This document shows positions 36,260 to 46,499 of a stretch of 64,000 bases of DNA, one piece after another; the stretch's first letter is position 1, and each line of letters begins with the position of its first letter. Location of the stretch: NCBI GenBank assembly GCA_016934035.1, contig JAFGTP010000054.1, forward strand, positions 340,948 to 404,947, given 5' to 3'. The notes beneath the pieces are model-generated. The model was not told the origin of the DNA, made no database searches, and saw only the letters and a list, made by a program, of their open reading frames with translations. Made by a program: the position numbers and the translations under genes. Source of the stretch: Fidelibacterota bacterium. Lineage in GTDB: Bacteria; Fidelibacterota; UBA2242; JAFGTP01.

Positions 36260-37435
36260 ATGAAAAGATTATTAATGGTGACCATTTTTATTTCAAGCCT
36301 GCTGCTGGCCGACAGCCCGTCGCGGGTCTTGTTGAATCTTACGGAAAATCCGGCCTCGGAAATAGCTGTCACCTGGCGTAATTATGATAAAATAAAAAAT
36401 CCCCGGGTCCAGATCCTGCCAGCCGATGCTTCAACCAAAATGGACCCAAAAGCAAGCACCTTTTCAGCCGGCACAGAAATCCTTAAAATCAATGAACTGG
36501 AAATTTATCAACATGGACTGATCGTGGACCAGTTGAAACCCGGCACCACCTATGCTTACCGGGTAGGTACCGAGGATTCATGGAGTGAGTGGAACCATTT
36601 TACCACGGCCTGCAAAGAGCCGGTCCCTTTTCAGTTTGTCTATCTCGGAGATGTGCAAAATGGCATTTTTGATATGAGCAGCCGGGTCCTGCGAAGTGCA
36701 TACCGGAGGGCCCCCAATGCCGGTTTTTGGCTGTATGCCGGTGATATTGTCAATCATGGCGACAATGATCATGAATGGGGTGAAATTTTTGATGCCCTGG
36801 GATGGATTTCCCGGACAACGCCGATGGTATTTTTACCGGGGAACCATGAGTATCCCAGGATTGAAAATTCGCGAATATTGACGCCGCTATGGCGCCCGCA
36901 AATGACTCAGCCGGAAAACGGACCGGAGGGCCTGGAAGAAAGCGCCTTTTATATTGATTACCAGGGACTTCGACTAATCACACTGAATGGCAATGAAAAA
37001 CTGGAAGAACAGGTCCGTTGGCTGGATAAGGTGCTTTCAGAAAACAAACAGTTCTGGACCATTATATCGATCCACCAGCCTTTTTATTCAACAGCCCAGG
37101 GTCGGGACAGCAAAGACCGCCGGGACCTTTTTCTGCCCATTATTGATAAATATTCTGTCGATCTTGTCCTGCAGGGGCATGACCATACTTATGGACGGAC
37201 CTACAAGCTCAGGGGTGGAAATATTGTTCCTTCCCATGAGCCTGGAACATATTATGCGGTCTCAGTTGTTGGTGTAAAAGTCTATGACATGAAGGAAGAA
37301 AATATGAAGTTCATGGCAAAAATGGGAAATGGCCGCCAGCTCTTTCAGGTCATCGGACTCGATGGAAATGTTTTGACCTACAGGAGTTATGACGCTACCG
37401 GCGCAGTATATGATAGTTTTGAAATAATTAAATAG
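36260..37435 (+). CDS. Exported purple-acid-phosphatase-like metallophosphoesterase
   Basis: 391 aa with a signal peptide (MKRLLMVTIFISSLLLADS, cleavage near residue 18). Residues about 20-115 are the fibronectin-like N-terminal domain of purple acid phosphatases (AVTWRNYD, YRVGTEDSWS), then the calcineurin-type catalytic domain: YLGDVQNG, YAGDIVNHGD, GNHEY, ISIHQPF and QGHDHTYGRTY supply the di-metal ligands. It would hydrolyse phosphate esters in the periplasm. AGGAGG ribosome site; convergent with the glycosyltransferase gene, 3 bases apart. Confidence 0.93.
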   Translation: MKRLLMVTIFISSLLLADSPSRVLLNLTENPASEIAVTWRNYDKIKNPRVQILPADASTKMDPKASTFSAGTEILKINELEIYQHGLIVDQLKPGTTYAYRVGTEDSWSEWNHFTTACKEPVPFQFVYLGDVQNGIFDMSSRVLRSAYRRAPNAGFWLYAGDIVNHGDNDHEWGEIFDALGWISRTTPMVFLPGNHEYPRIENSRILTPLWRPQMTQPENGPEGLEESAFYIDYQGLRLITLNGNEKLEEQVRWLDKVLSENKQFWTIISIHQPFYSTAQGRDSKDRRDLFLPIIDKYSVDLVLQGHDHTYGRTYKLRGGNIVPSHEPGTYYAVSVVGVKVYDMKEENMKFMAKMGNGRQLFQVIGLDGNVLTYRSYDATGAVYDSFEIIK

Positions 37436-37438
37436 GCC

Positions 37439-38551
37439 TTACTTCCACTTAACATTTTTTCCGACAAAACTCATTAGACCGAGGAAAAAAGCATAAGGTG
37501 GATAAAGAATAAACCAGATAGGGAAAATGGTGAGTATTTTAGTCATGCCGAAAAGATCGGCAGCCTTGATGGCCAGCAGGTTTTCAATCAAATATTTCAT
37601 CAACGTCAGGCTGAATAAATAGATCCCAAAGTTACTGTTGGCCAGGGTCAGAAAAAAATAAAACAGCAGTGCACTGTTTGAACCAAAGGCCGCCAGGGAA
37701 ATAAAAAATACCAGCGGGTTAAACTTCCGTGTATAATTGGCCTCAAAGGCCCAGCGTATTCTCTGGCGCATAAAACTGCGAAAATTTTTCAGGGCCCTGG
37801 TTTTGACTTGGCTGCCTGAGTGGGTAGAAAACAGGATTTTGCCGGAATTTATTTTCGCGAATTTTTGAATAAAAAGTGTATCATCGCCGCCCTTGAGGGT
37901 CTTGAGCCCGTCATAACCGCCGCAATTGTAAAAGGCCTTTTTGCGAAAGGAAATATTTTGTCCGCTTCCGGCCCAGTGAAATCCCAGGTTTAGGGCTCCT
38001 TTAGCTGCGGCCATTAACATTAAAAAATCAAGTTTTTGTATTTTTTGAAAGAGGGTAGGATCAGTCATGACTTCAGAAAATCCAATGACCATATCCACGT
38101 CTTCCTGATACTGGGTGGCCATGGATGAAATCCATGTCGGCGGAACAATACAGTCCGCATCGGTGGATAAAATAATTTCGCCGCGTGCATTCTCAATCCC
38201 CATCATCATGGCTTCTTTTTTATATTTTAAATCCGATGAATAATCTTTGGTAGTCAGCACCTGAAACCGGAGATTGCCCGCCACCCGGCTTTTGAGCTGG
38301 TTGAAGGTATCGTCATCGGAACTGTTATCGATCAGCAAAATTTCATATTTATCGGGTGAATAATCCTGGTTTTGCAGGCCCTCCAGCAGGGCAGCAAGGT
38401 TCTCTTCTTCATTTTTTAAGGCAATGACTACTGAGATAAAAGGCTGATAGTGGGAAGTTTCACGGGGCTTTTTCCGCAACCCCCAATAAAAGAGGGCAAT
38501 GACAAAAAAATGAACCAGGCTAAAAAAAAACAACAAGAGATGAAGGATCAT
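37439..38551 (-). CDS. Membrane-bound family 2 glycosyltransferase
   Basis: 370 aa. N-terminal membrane helix, GT2 (GT-A) domain with FISVVIALKNEEENL, the DxD-like STDADCIVPP, the GGDDTLF acceptor region and a QRIRWAFE motif as in processive enzymes, then two or three C-terminal membrane helices. Likely transfers sugars for surface polysaccharide or glycolipid. ATGA overlap with mgtE upstream; last gene of the run that begins at 42162. Confidence 0.9.
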   Translation of the reverse strand: MILHLLLFFFSLVHFFVIALFYWGLRKKPRETSHYQPFISVVIALKNEEENLAALLEGLQNQDYSPDKYEILLIDNSSDDDTFNQLKSRVAGNLRFQVLTTKDYSSDLKYKKEAMMMGIENARGEIILSTDADCIVPPTWISSMATQYQEDVDMVIGFSEVMTDPTLFQKIQKLDFLMLMAAAKGALNLGFHWAGSGQNISFRKKAFYNCGGYDGLKTLKGGDDTLFIQKFAKINSGKILFSTHSGSQVKTRALKNFRSFMRQRIRWAFEANYTRKFNPLVFFISLAAFGSNSALLFYFFLTLANSNFGIYLFSLTLMKYLIENLLAIKAADLFGMTKILTIFPIWFILYPPYAFFLGLMSFVGKNVKWK

Positions 38552-39924
38552 AGAATTCCAAAACTACGTAATATGAGCGTTGCAATGCCGAAATATGCGG
38601 AAACCCCCAAAACATCCACAACCGTTGTAACAATCGGGCCAGTAGCAACAGCCGGGTCAACATTAAACCGTTCCAACATCAGGGGGGTAATTGTACCCAG
38701 ACTGGCTGCAATCAACATGGAAAAGGAGAGGGAAATACCAATGATGGCACTGAGAAGCAGAATATTTTCAATTCCCAGGTTGAATAAAAAAGTGAACAGG
38801 AAGAGTAAAATACCGTAAGTGGCACCCAGTATTAAACCAATCAGTACCTGCCTGAAAAACACTTTTTCCAAATGGTTGAAATCAATTCTGCCAGTAGACA
38901 AACCGCGTACAATAATGGTGGATGACTGGGTGCCTACGTTTCCTCCCATGCCCATAACGATGGGCATAAAAGCTGACAGGAGAATAAATTCCTTGACGAG
39001 ATAGCCGAAATTGCTGATGATAAAAGAAGAGATAAAACCGCCCAGGAAAGTGGCAAACAACCAGGGAAAACGGGTGCGGGCGGATTCAAAGGGTGTCTTC
39101 AATAAAATTTCACGGTCTTTACCAACACCGGCCATCTGCAGAAAGTCTTCCGTCGCTTCTTCCCGAAGGACGTCAATAATATCATCCACCGTGACAATCC
39201 CCAGCAACACATTATTATTGTCCACTACTGGCAAGGCCAGTAAATCATAGCGGGATGTAATCCGGGCGACTTCTTCCTGATCGGTTTCCGGTGAAACTGT
39301 CAGTACATTGGTGAGCATGATGTCCTTGAGTTTTGTTTCCGGCTTGGCGGTCAGCAAATGTCGCATGGACAGGATTCCACTCAACCGGTCTTTTTCATCG
39401 ACGATGTAGATATAAAAAATCATTTCCGTGTCTTCCTGTTTGTGAACGGAATTGATGGTATCCTGGACCGTGTCGTTTTCCCTCATTTTGAAGGGCAGGG
39501 GAACCATGATACCTCCGGCTGATTCCGGTGGATACATCATCAGTTCTTCCAGCTTTTCGGACTCTTTATCCTTCATGATATTCAGGATCTGGCTTTCGAG
39601 CTCTTCGTCGAGGCTTCCGATCAAATCGGCCTGGTCATCGGGAGGCATTTGTGTGATGATTTTGACGATTTCTTCAGGTTCCAGTGTTTCCAGCATATCA
39701 TGGGCAATGGTCTCATCCAGTTCGGAAATAAAATCGGCCTTGAATTCATAATCATCAATATTATTAAAAATATATAATCGCTCATCAGCTGTTAAAGAAG
39801 GAAATATTCTCGAAAGGTCGGCATGATGGGTTTTTTCCAGCATTTTTTTGATATTCTGGACCGCATTTCTGCGGATTAAGCGACGGAAAGTATCAAGCAG
39901 TATAATAAATTCTCTGTCCCTCAT
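38548..39924 (-). CDS. mgtE: Magnesium transporter MgtE
   Basis: 458 aa with the full MgtE layout: N-terminal helical domain (about 20-130) with the EEIVKIITQMPPDDQADLI repeat, two CBS domains (about 135-255, VDEKDRLSGILSMRHLL and VDNNNVLLGIVTVDDII), a connecting helix, and five C-terminal membrane helices starting near residue 285, including MGMGGNVGTQSS and the Mg-selective pore segment VDPAVATGPIVTTVVD. A Mg2+ channel gated by cytosolic Mg2+ through the CBS/N domains. Confidence 0.95.
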   Translation of the reverse strand: MRDREFIILLDTFRRLIRRNAVQNIKKMLEKTHHADLSRIFPSLTADERLYIFNNIDDYEFKADFISELDETIAHDMLETLEPEEIVKIITQMPPDDQADLIGSLDEELESQILNIMKDKESEKLEELMMYPPESAGGIMVPLPFKMRENDTVQDTINSVHKQEDTEMIFYIYIVDEKDRLSGILSMRHLLTAKPETKLKDIMLTNVLTVSPETDQEEVARITSRYDLLALPVVDNNNVLLGIVTVDDIIDVLREEATEDFLQMAGVGKDREILLKTPFESARTRFPWLFATFLGGFISSFIISNFGYLVKEFILLSAFMPIVMGMGGNVGTQSSTIIVRGLSTGRIDFNHLEKVFFRQVLIGLILGATYGILLFLFTFLFNLGIENILLLSAIIGISLSFSMLIAASLGTITPLMLERFNVDPAVATGPIVTTVVDVLGVSAYFGIATLILRSFGIL

Positions 39925-39939
39925 ACTTATCTCCCTTCT

Positions 39940-40746
39940 TTATGATTCATAGGTTTTCAGCCTGGTTAATTTACGCATGAAATATAGCAAAAGAAATATT
40001 CCGGTCAAAAAAACAATCGGATGGGTGTGGCCGTGGAATGAAAGCAGGGGATCAATGGATTTTTCAAAGTGGGTAAAGGCCAGAGAGAGGGAATTATTGA
40101 CCAGATGAAACAAAAAAGAGGGCCAGATGGATTTTGTTTTCCAACCTGCGAAGGAAAGTAAAAATCCTGCTGCAAAAATACTTAAAGCCCAATAGATATT
40201 AAAGTGTGAAATCATAAAGGCGACAGCTGTGTAAACCACAGCTCGGGTAGCGTTTTTAAGGTTTTTTTCCAGTGCGTGAAGAAAAAAACCGCGAAAGACC
40301 ATCTCCTCGGTCAAAGGGCCAATAACGGCGATTGACATGATCAGCAGTAAGGCTGACGGCAGGTCCGATATTCTCAGCAGGGCTTCCAACTCCTGCATAT
40401 AATCCGGCAATGTGATGAACATCGCCATCAGCCGTTCAATCTCATCCAGCACAAAAAGCAAACCCACTCCGGCCATGAGGGTGTAACAGATGTAATTCCA
40501 TCTGACTGCCCGGAAACGAAAAACCTCTTTCAAACGGTATTTCCGTAAAATTGCCCAGATCAGGATGGGTACCGGTAAGAGTGCTTCTCCTACCAGTAGA
40601 GCAATCCGTGTGACAGCGGCTTGATCGATTTCAAAAATCACCCCCAAAGGCAGGAGAAAAAGGGCCGGAACCAATAAGCCCAAAGCCATGCCAGCGGCCA
40701 GCAATAAAATCGATTGCCACAGTTTTGGCGGATTAAAAGGGTTCAT
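39940..40746 (-). CDS. CPBP-family intramembrane metalloprotease
   Basis: 268 aa with about seven membrane segments. The CPBP/Abi (Rce1-like) motifs are present: EEMVFRGFFLHALEKNL (motif 1, EExxxR), FMISHFNIYWAL (motif 2, His) and FLFHLVNNS (motif 3, HxxxN). The family cleaves prenylated or bacteriocin-type substrates in the membrane; the local substrate is unknown. It overlaps the upstream thioredoxin-like gene by 14 bases. Confidence 0.9.
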   Translation of the reverse strand: MNPFNPPKLWQSILLLAAGMALGLLVPALFLLPLGVIFEIDQAAVTRIALLVGEALLPVPILIWAILRKYRLKEVFRFRAVRWNYICYTLMAGVGLLFVLDEIERLMAMFITLPDYMQELEALLRISDLPSALLLIMSIAVIGPLTEEMVFRGFFLHALEKNLKNATRAVVYTAVAFMISHFNIYWALSIFAAGFLLSFAGWKTKSIWPSFLFHLVNNSLSLAFTHFEKSIDPLLSFHGHTHPIVFLTGIFLLLYFMRKLTRLKTYES

Positions 40747-41374
40747 TTATTTTTCCAAAGTATTGATTGAATTTTTCCAGTATTTCAGTGGTATCACTGT
40801 CCTGAAAGCCGTTGTGCCGATAGAGTAAATCTCCATCCCCGGAAATAATAATCAGCACCGGAGTTGTTGTAACATTGAGTTTTTTTGAAACGACACTATA
40901 GGGATCCAACAGAATATTGAGATTGGTTTGAAAGTGTTCGAGATATTTTTCTACCCTTTCCTTGTCTTCGCCGATATTCACCAGATAGGCTTTTTTAATA
41001 TCAAATTTACCGGTTTGTTTTTCAAGAAAAGGGATCTCTTTCCGGCAGGGTATGCAACCAGTGGTAAAAAAGCTAAACAGCATATTGGTCTTTTGTTCAG
41101 GACGAACTTTGGGAGGGATGTTGCGTGACAAAAAGAAACCCTGGTTATTCAGTCCGCTGGCATAAAAATTTTCTACTTTTCTTAAGGTCTGATCGGTTTT
41201 TTCTACCCTTCCGCTATCAGGTCTTTGGGTCGAATCCGCCGCCTGAACCAAAGAATCCAGAATCATCTGGATGGAATCATTGACCGGAAAATCCAGGGAG
41301 AGAGAATCATTTGAAAACCGGTCCTGAGAAAACAAGGCGCAGCAGAGTCCGATGATAATAAAAATTCGCTTCAT
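40733..41374 (-). CDS. Exported thioredoxin-like (TlpA-type) protein
   Basis: 213 aa with a signal sequence (MKRIFIIIGLCCALFSQD). After a Ser/Asp-rich linker, a thioredoxin fold from about residue 90 with the redox motif TTGCIPCRKEIPF and a cis-Pro region TTPVLIII. Likely a periplasmic, membrane-associated thiol-disulfide protein. ATGA overlap with the upstream methyltransferase gene. Confidence 0.88.
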   Translation of the reverse strand: MKRIFIIIGLCCALFSQDRFSNDSLSLDFPVNDSIQMILDSLVQAADSTQRPDSGRVEKTDQTLRKVENFYASGLNNQGFFLSRNIPPKVRPEQKTNMLFSFFTTGCIPCRKEIPFLEKQTGKFDIKKAYLVNIGEDKERVEKYLEHFQTNLNILLDPYSVVSKKLNVTTTPVLIIISGDGDLLYRHNGFQDSDTTEILEKFNQYFGKINEPF

Positions 41375-42162
41375 TTTTGACCTTTATTAATGAGTGAGTT
41401 GAGCATAATTCCCACAGACATAGCGAGATTCAGGGATTCACCACGGCCGTATTTGGGAATTGAAAGGATTTGCCGGGTATGGTTCATAATCCGTTGAGGC
41501 ACGCCGTGGGACTCACTGCCAAAGCAAAGGATATATTCACTTTGGGGATTAAAGTTTACCGGGTTTTCCCCATTCAGATCGGCAATAAAAAGAGGAATTT
41601 TTTTATCGTCACAAAAGTTAATCAGCCTTTCAGGGGTCATATTTTGAATAATGGTCAGATGAAAAAAACTACCCATGGAACTGCGAACCACTTTGGGATT
41701 AAATGCATCGACGGAATTTTCTGAAATAATCACCGCGGGAACGCCAAACCAGGCCGCTGTGCGAAAAATAGTACCCAGGTTGCCGGGATCATTGACTTCC
41801 GAAAGGTAAAGGGCCGGAAGTTTGATTTCTGATAATTCCTTTTCACGGCAATACTCGCAAATCGCCAGGACGCCTTCGGGATTGTTCATGGTGGTGATTT
41901 TTTGATAATCCTGGCTGGTCGTTACAGTATGGTCCAGGTTTTTCTCAAGACACATTTTGATGAAATACTGCAATTTCACTACTGAGAGAGAGGAAGATAA
42001 ATAGAGGTTGCGGACCTTGAGTTCTGACAGCAGTAATTCCTCTACATTTTTGATCCCTTCAATAATAAAGGCGTTGTTTTTTTTTCGGCCGTGAAGGGTT
42101 TTCAGGCTGTTGATGAATTGTTGTTCTTTTTTGGTGATATTTTTTTCTATTACAGTATTCAT
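41371..42162 (-). CDS. SpoU/TrmH-family RNA 2'-O-methyltransferase
   Basis: 263 aa from the ATG at 42162; the frame runs 33 codons further upstream but that part is hydrophobic and unlike the family. N-terminal substrate-binding domain, then the SPOUT domain with motif 1 LSEVNDPGNLGTIFRTAAWFG, motif 2 CFGSESHGVP and motif 3 IPKYGRGESLNLAMSVGIMLN. Methylates ribose in rRNA or tRNA; the target nucleotide cannot be told. First gene of the minus-strand run to 37439. Confidence 0.92.
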   Translation of the reverse strand: MNTVIEKNITKKEQQFINSLKTLHGRKKNNAFIIEGIKNVEELLLSELKVRNLYLSSSLSVVKLQYFIKMCLEKNLDHTVTTSQDYQKITTMNNPEGVLAICEYCREKELSEIKLPALYLSEVNDPGNLGTIFRTAAWFGVPAVIISENSVDAFNPKVVRSSMGSFFHLTIIQNMTPERLINFCDDKKIPLFIADLNGENPVNFNPQSEYILCFGSESHGVPQRIMNHTRQILSIPKYGRGESLNLAMSVGIMLNSLINKGQK

Positions 42163-42332
42163 AGTCCTGAAAATATAAAAAATATGCGGGTCATTTTGAA
42201 GTAAATAATAAAGTTTCAGGACCTTGACAACTTTTATAAATAAAAATAATTCCAATAGCAAGATTACTGCACATTCAATAAATTTTTTAAAATTCAGCCC
42301 CTGGTTATTAGAATTGATAAAATGGGATGGGA

Positions 42333-43364
42333 ATGAAAAATTTTTTTTACTTTGTCACAGTTGTTTTTGTTGTTGTTTCGGGCCTTTTTAGCCAGATCAA
42401 GCCATTGGACCGGTTAATTTTTGAAAATTTAATCATATCCATGCCCTGTGATTCTCTGGTTACCCCAAATAAATTGCATATTATCGATCAGCGAAAATTT
42501 AAGCCCAACACGCTTGGTATTACCCAGATCAACAAGTATAAATATATTCCAATAGACCAATATCTTGTTTTAAATCATGAGGTTGCTGATTTTTTGTCCT
42601 ACAAAATCGAAGCAGATTCTGTGAAACTGGACCATCAGCTGGTGGTGGAAAATCTAACCCTTTGGGAAGATAATAAACCAGTCTTTAATCGTGCAAAAGT
42701 CCTGAACGGCTATTCCTTTCTTTTGGACGAAAACAACCAGAAAATAAAAAACTGGATGTGGGATATCCGCATCAAAAATAATCAGAAACTGGAGATTGAA
42801 GAAAATATCGCCCATCTCTTTGACCATTGGCTCAACGCACAAAGGGATTCACTGAATTTTTTGAATTTCAATACGCCGATTTATCCCTATCGATTTCGCC
42901 GTGTTTTGGAGTCCTGGTTTGATTTTGTGGTGCTGCCGGATGGCTTTTTGATCGATGGCAACCTGACTCTGGATTTTCCCCGGAACCATAAAAACAATTG
43001 GTTTCTGGGTTCCGCTGGTATGTATTACCGAAAATTCTCCTATCATGAATCTTTCAGCATTGGCGGATTTGACCAGCACTGGTACAAACGGATTTCAGCG
43101 GCGCTGATCTGGCGAAATAATACCACCCTGCGCATCGGTGTCAACAGTTTCAACCATGATCGATTTGATCATGTGGATTACTGGAATATTATAATGGTCA
43201 ATCTGGGTTTATCCTCTTCGCTGGAATACCGACCTAAATTTTTTCGCGGTTTATTTTTGGGTGGCGGTTTGTACATGAATGTCAATGGCTTGCCCTATAT
43301 TCCCGATAAAATCAAAATTGTCGAACCCGGACTTTTTATCACCCTGGGAGTTTGTTTACCATGA
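42333..43364 (+). CDS. Exported protein of unknown function, upstream of the TonB receptor
   Basis: 343 aa from the ATG at 42333 (an ATG two codons earlier is also possible). Signal peptide MKNFFYFVTVVFVVVSGLFSQ. There is no family I recognise. The C-terminal half has alternating aromatic/hydrophobic strands (LGSAGMYYRKFSYHESFSIG, ISAALIWRNNTTLRIG, SLEYRPKFFRGLFLGGGLY) like a small outer-membrane barrel or beta-rich periplasmic protein. The stop overlaps the receptor ATG (ATGA), so it is coupled to TonB-dependent uptake. Confidence 0.75.
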   Translation: MKNFFYFVTVVFVVVSGLFSQIKPLDRLIFENLIISMPCDSLVTPNKLHIIDQRKFKPNTLGITQINKYKYIPIDQYLVLNHEVADFLSYKIEADSVKLDHQLVVENLTLWEDNKPVFNRAKVLNGYSFLLDENNQKIKNWMWDIRIKNNQKLEIEENIAHLFDHWLNAQRDSLNFLNFNTPIYPYRFRRVLESWFDFVVLPDGFLIDGNLTLDFPRNHKNNWFLGSAGMYYRKFSYHESFSIGGFDQHWYKRISAALIWRNNTTLRIGVNSFNHDRFDHVDYWNIIMVNLGLSSSLEYRPKFFRGLFLGGGLYMNVNGLPYIPDKIKIVEPGLFITLGVCLP

Positions 43365-45664
43365 AAAAACTATTGATTTCACTGATCCTTTTGATAAGTT
43401 TGTCCCGGGCATCCAATGTTTCCGGATATGTCATAGACCAGTCCTCCGGTGAAACCATCATCGGCGTCAATATCATGGTGAAGGGCACCGGTAAAGGAAC
43501 TGCTACGGACAATGACGGATTTTTCATTTTACGAAATCTCGCTCCGGGCAAAACAATGCTGGTTTTTTCCCATATCTCCTATGAGCCCAAAGAACTGGAA
43601 ATTGCTGTTGCGAATAAGAACCTCCTGGTTCCCGCTATTGAATTGAAAACCACAACCATTGAGACGGAAGCCATTGAGGTCACAGGCCGCCGCAACAGTA
43701 TCATTGAAAAAGACCTGGACATCAGCAGTTTTGAAGTGGACCCGATTATTTTGTTTGAAGTGCCGCAGATGAACAAGGATGTTTTCAAATTGATGAAATT
43801 TTTGCCCAGTGTCACCATTTCCGATCCGGCTTCTCCGCAATTTCATGTCCGTGGCAGTGATCCCGGAGAAAATCTGGTGCAACTGGACGGTATGACCATC
43901 TATAACCCGCAGCATTTTATGGCGTCGGAAGCGATTTTCAATCCCTATTCCATCAAGGATATTGAAATGCTGGTCGGTGGCTTTGATGCGGAATATGGCG
44001 GGCGAAATGCTTCCATTCTCAATATTACTTCCAGAGAAGGACATAAAGATGAAATCCATGGCGAATTTAAACCGTCCATTTCCGGAATTTCCGGTGCTCT
44101 TGAATTTCCGGTAAACCAGAATTCCACGGCCATGATATCCGGTCGCTACTATTCAGATCTAATGTTCAGAGTGATGATGAATGCGCCCAACACCATGTCC
44201 GATATTATCGGAACATTTCAAACCAGATTGGGGACCACCCGCCTGAGTTTTACTGGTTTTCATGCCCGGGATTTTATGGATTACAACATTACTGGATTTA
44301 CGATCTATTTTCCCGATACCTTGTTTGATGATTTTGAAGAGGGCTTTGTCACCAACACGGCAAACAGCGCCATTGGTGTCCACTCTCATTCCGTGCTGTT
44401 GCCAAACCTGTTGTTCGATACTCATCTATATTATTCTGCCTCGAAAGTAAAGAACAAAACCTATTTTTCCTTGGCCATTTCTGATACCAGTTGGGATAAA
44501 GATGTTTTTCTGGATTATGAAACGAAAATTACCAATCACATTTCCGATTACACTGCCAAAGCCGGTTTGACCTATTTTACCTTTTGGAACCAATCCTGGA
44601 ACCTGGGAGCTGAACTGAATTTTTTGGATTTTGAAAACAGCATTGGTGAATCCTATTTGGGAGAAAAACTGAAGCAGAAAAGGGCCGACCTGCAGGCCTT
44701 TTATCTCCAGGATAAAATTGACCTGGGGCCTCTGGTCTTCAAAGCCGGGCTGAGGAACACACGATTTCGAGCAGAGAGTCAATGGCGGCTGGAACCTCGC
44801 TTGTCTCTTGCCATGAAAGGTAAAATATCCACACTAAAACTGGCCTGGGGAAGATACAATCAATACATCACCACGATGAATTCCAAAGACAATGAATTTG
44901 TCCAGACCCTTGAATATTTTAACAGTCTTAAAAATTATGAGCCCATTGCCTCAGAACAATTCATTGCCGGAATCGAAGGCTATATAAACGAGGACCTCTT
45001 CTATTCGGTCACCGGATATTATAAAGATCTTTATCGATTGTATAAATTTGACTATTCAGATGCCGATGAAGCTATCGGGCCGGAACAGGGAAAAGGAAAA
45101 GCCTATGGCATCGAAACGCTTATACGGGGAAAGATTGGAAAATTGTCCGGTTGGGCCAGTTACACAATATCCAGAGGGACACGAAGTTTCCCATCCTATC
45201 GAAATGGCAAAGAATACCTTTATGATGGTGACCAAACCCACAATTTAAAAACGTTACTGATGTACAATCTGACCCGCGATATCACGGCTAGCACAACCTT
45301 CCAGTTCAGCAGCGGGTATCCCAAAACCTGGGAAACCGGAAAATACAATCAATTTAATTACGATGTTGTAGAAGACCGGATCGGTATTTATCCCAGGGAT
45401 GTTACACCGGCCAAAAACAATGTTCGTTATCCGCCCCGAATGTTGCTGGACATCGGCTGGAAAAAGAAATTACGCACCGGCTTTGGCCATGACCTGGCGG
45501 AGTATCTTGGCGCTGATGACGCCTATTTTACCATGACCATCAGGAACGTGCTTTTTTTGAAACGTAACCCTTACTATTATTTTTACTTGCCCGATTATGG
45601 GTACTATGGATTTGGTCTGAGTTACATACCCAGTATCACTGCCGGCTACAGCATCAAGTTCTGA
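43361..45664 (+). CDS. TonB-dependent outer-membrane receptor with CarboxypepD-like domain
   Basis: 767 aa from the ATG at 43361. Signal peptide; residues about 20-105 form a carboxypeptidase-regulatory-like domain (VSGYVIDQSSGETIIGVNIM); a plug domain follows (FHVRGSDPGENLVQLDGMTI, DAEYGGRNASILNI), then the beta-barrel to an aromatic C-terminus (TAGYSIKF). No TonB box could be identified. Paired with a DUF4249-like lipoprotein immediately downstream, as in many Bacteroidetes nutrient-uptake pairs other than SusCD. Ligand unknown. Confidence 0.93.
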   Translation: MKKLLISLILLISLSRASNVSGYVIDQSSGETIIGVNIMVKGTGKGTATDNDGFFILRNLAPGKTMLVFSHISYEPKELEIAVANKNLLVPAIELKTTTIETEAIEVTGRRNSIIEKDLDISSFEVDPIILFEVPQMNKDVFKLMKFLPSVTISDPASPQFHVRGSDPGENLVQLDGMTIYNPQHFMASEAIFNPYSIKDIEMLVGGFDAEYGGRNASILNITSREGHKDEIHGEFKPSISGISGALEFPVNQNSTAMISGRYYSDLMFRVMMNAPNTMSDIIGTFQTRLGTTRLSFTGFHARDFMDYNITGFTIYFPDTLFDDFEEGFVTNTANSAIGVHSHSVLLPNLLFDTHLYYSASKVKNKTYFSLAISDTSWDKDVFLDYETKITNHISDYTAKAGLTYFTFWNQSWNLGAELNFLDFENSIGESYLGEKLKQKRADLQAFYLQDKIDLGPLVFKAGLRNTRFRAESQWRLEPRLSLAMKGKISTLKLAWGRYNQYITTMNSKDNEFVQTLEYFNSLKNYEPIASEQFIAGIEGYINEDLFYSVTGYYKDLYRLYKFDYSDADEAIGPEQGKGKAYGIETLIRGKIGKLSGWASYTISRGTRSFPSYRNGKEYLYDGDQTHNLKTLLMYNLTRDITASTTFQFSSGYPKTWETGKYNQFNYDVVEDRIGIYPRDVTPAKNNVRYPPRMLLDIGWKKKLRTGFGHDLAEYLGADDAYFTMTIRNVLFLKRNPYYYFYLPDYGYYGFGLSYIPSITAGYSIKF

Positions 45665-45671
45665 GGTGAGT

Positions 45672-46499
45672 ATGAGCGAAAAATCATTCAATCCGGAGGT
45701 CCCAAAGAACACCATGAAAACCCAAAGAAACTTTATCCTTATTCTCATGTTAACTTTTCTATTTTCCTGTGAATTGCCCCATCAGCCAGGGCCGATGCCG
45801 AAAGAAATCCTTGACCTCAATTTTGAGCCGGGTCTCAATATACTGGGAATTGTCCGACTCAATGGCTACCAGGCAGAATCTTTTATTTACATTGAGGAAG
45901 TGTTGAAGACAAAGGATTATTATGCAGAAGAAAATGAATTTTATATCACCGGTGCTTCGGTAAAAATTCAAAATTCAAAGGATTCCCTGTTTACTTTTGA
46001 AATATATGACGAAATTGATTCCATGCGCTATACCAACCCGACATTCATTCCTGAAGAACGGGAAACCTATTACCTCAATGTGGAGGCCGAAACTGAAAAC
46101 GGAGAATTGCATGTAACGGCGAAGACGACTATGCCCGCTATACCCTCCCTGGACAAAAATACAATCATCCTCAGGGATGACAGAATTCTATTGGACCTGA
46201 TCACAACAGAGGATGCCTTTCGATATGATATTGTGCTATTTTTTGCTGAGGAGGATATTCGCCGGACCCTTTATTCATCGGGCCCGGGAGTTCAGACCAT
46301 TGAAATGAAATATTCCAAAGCTTTTGGCAAACCAGTTCTCCTGGGTATAGCGGCATATGACCGGAATCTCACGGATTACCTCAACGCTTCCTCATCCATC
46401 ATTCCGCAGACCTACCAGGAGGATATCTCGACTGTAGAAGGCGGCTATGGCTGTTTTGGTGCCATCAGTATCCAAACCTTTGATTTAGGTGAATTATGA
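45672..46499 (+). CDS. DUF4249-like outer-membrane lipoprotein
   Basis: 275 aa from 45672 (GAGGTG ribosome site); a start at 45714 would give a more typical signal sequence (MKTQRNFILILMLTFLFSC). Either way a lipobox LFSC precedes a mature Cys. The beta-rich body (GIVRLNGYQAESFIYIEEV, VEAETENGELHVTAKTTMP) matches the DUF4249 pattern of lipoproteins encoded beside TonB receptors. Here it is short for that family, ending with GGYGCFGAISIQTFD. It probably caps or assists the receptor. Confidence 0.8.
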   Translation: MSEKSFNPEVPKNTMKTQRNFILILMLTFLFSCELPHQPGPMPKEILDLNFEPGLNILGIVRLNGYQAESFIYIEEVLKTKDYYAEENEFYITGASVKIQNSKDSLFTFEIYDEIDSMRYTNPTFIPEERETYYLNVEAETENGELHVTAKTTMPAIPSLDKNTIILRDDRILLDLITTEDAFRYDIVLFFAEEDIRRTLYSSGPGVQTIEMKYSKAFGKPVLLGIAAYDRNLTDYLNASSSIIPQTYQEDISTVEGGYGCFGAISIQTFDLGEL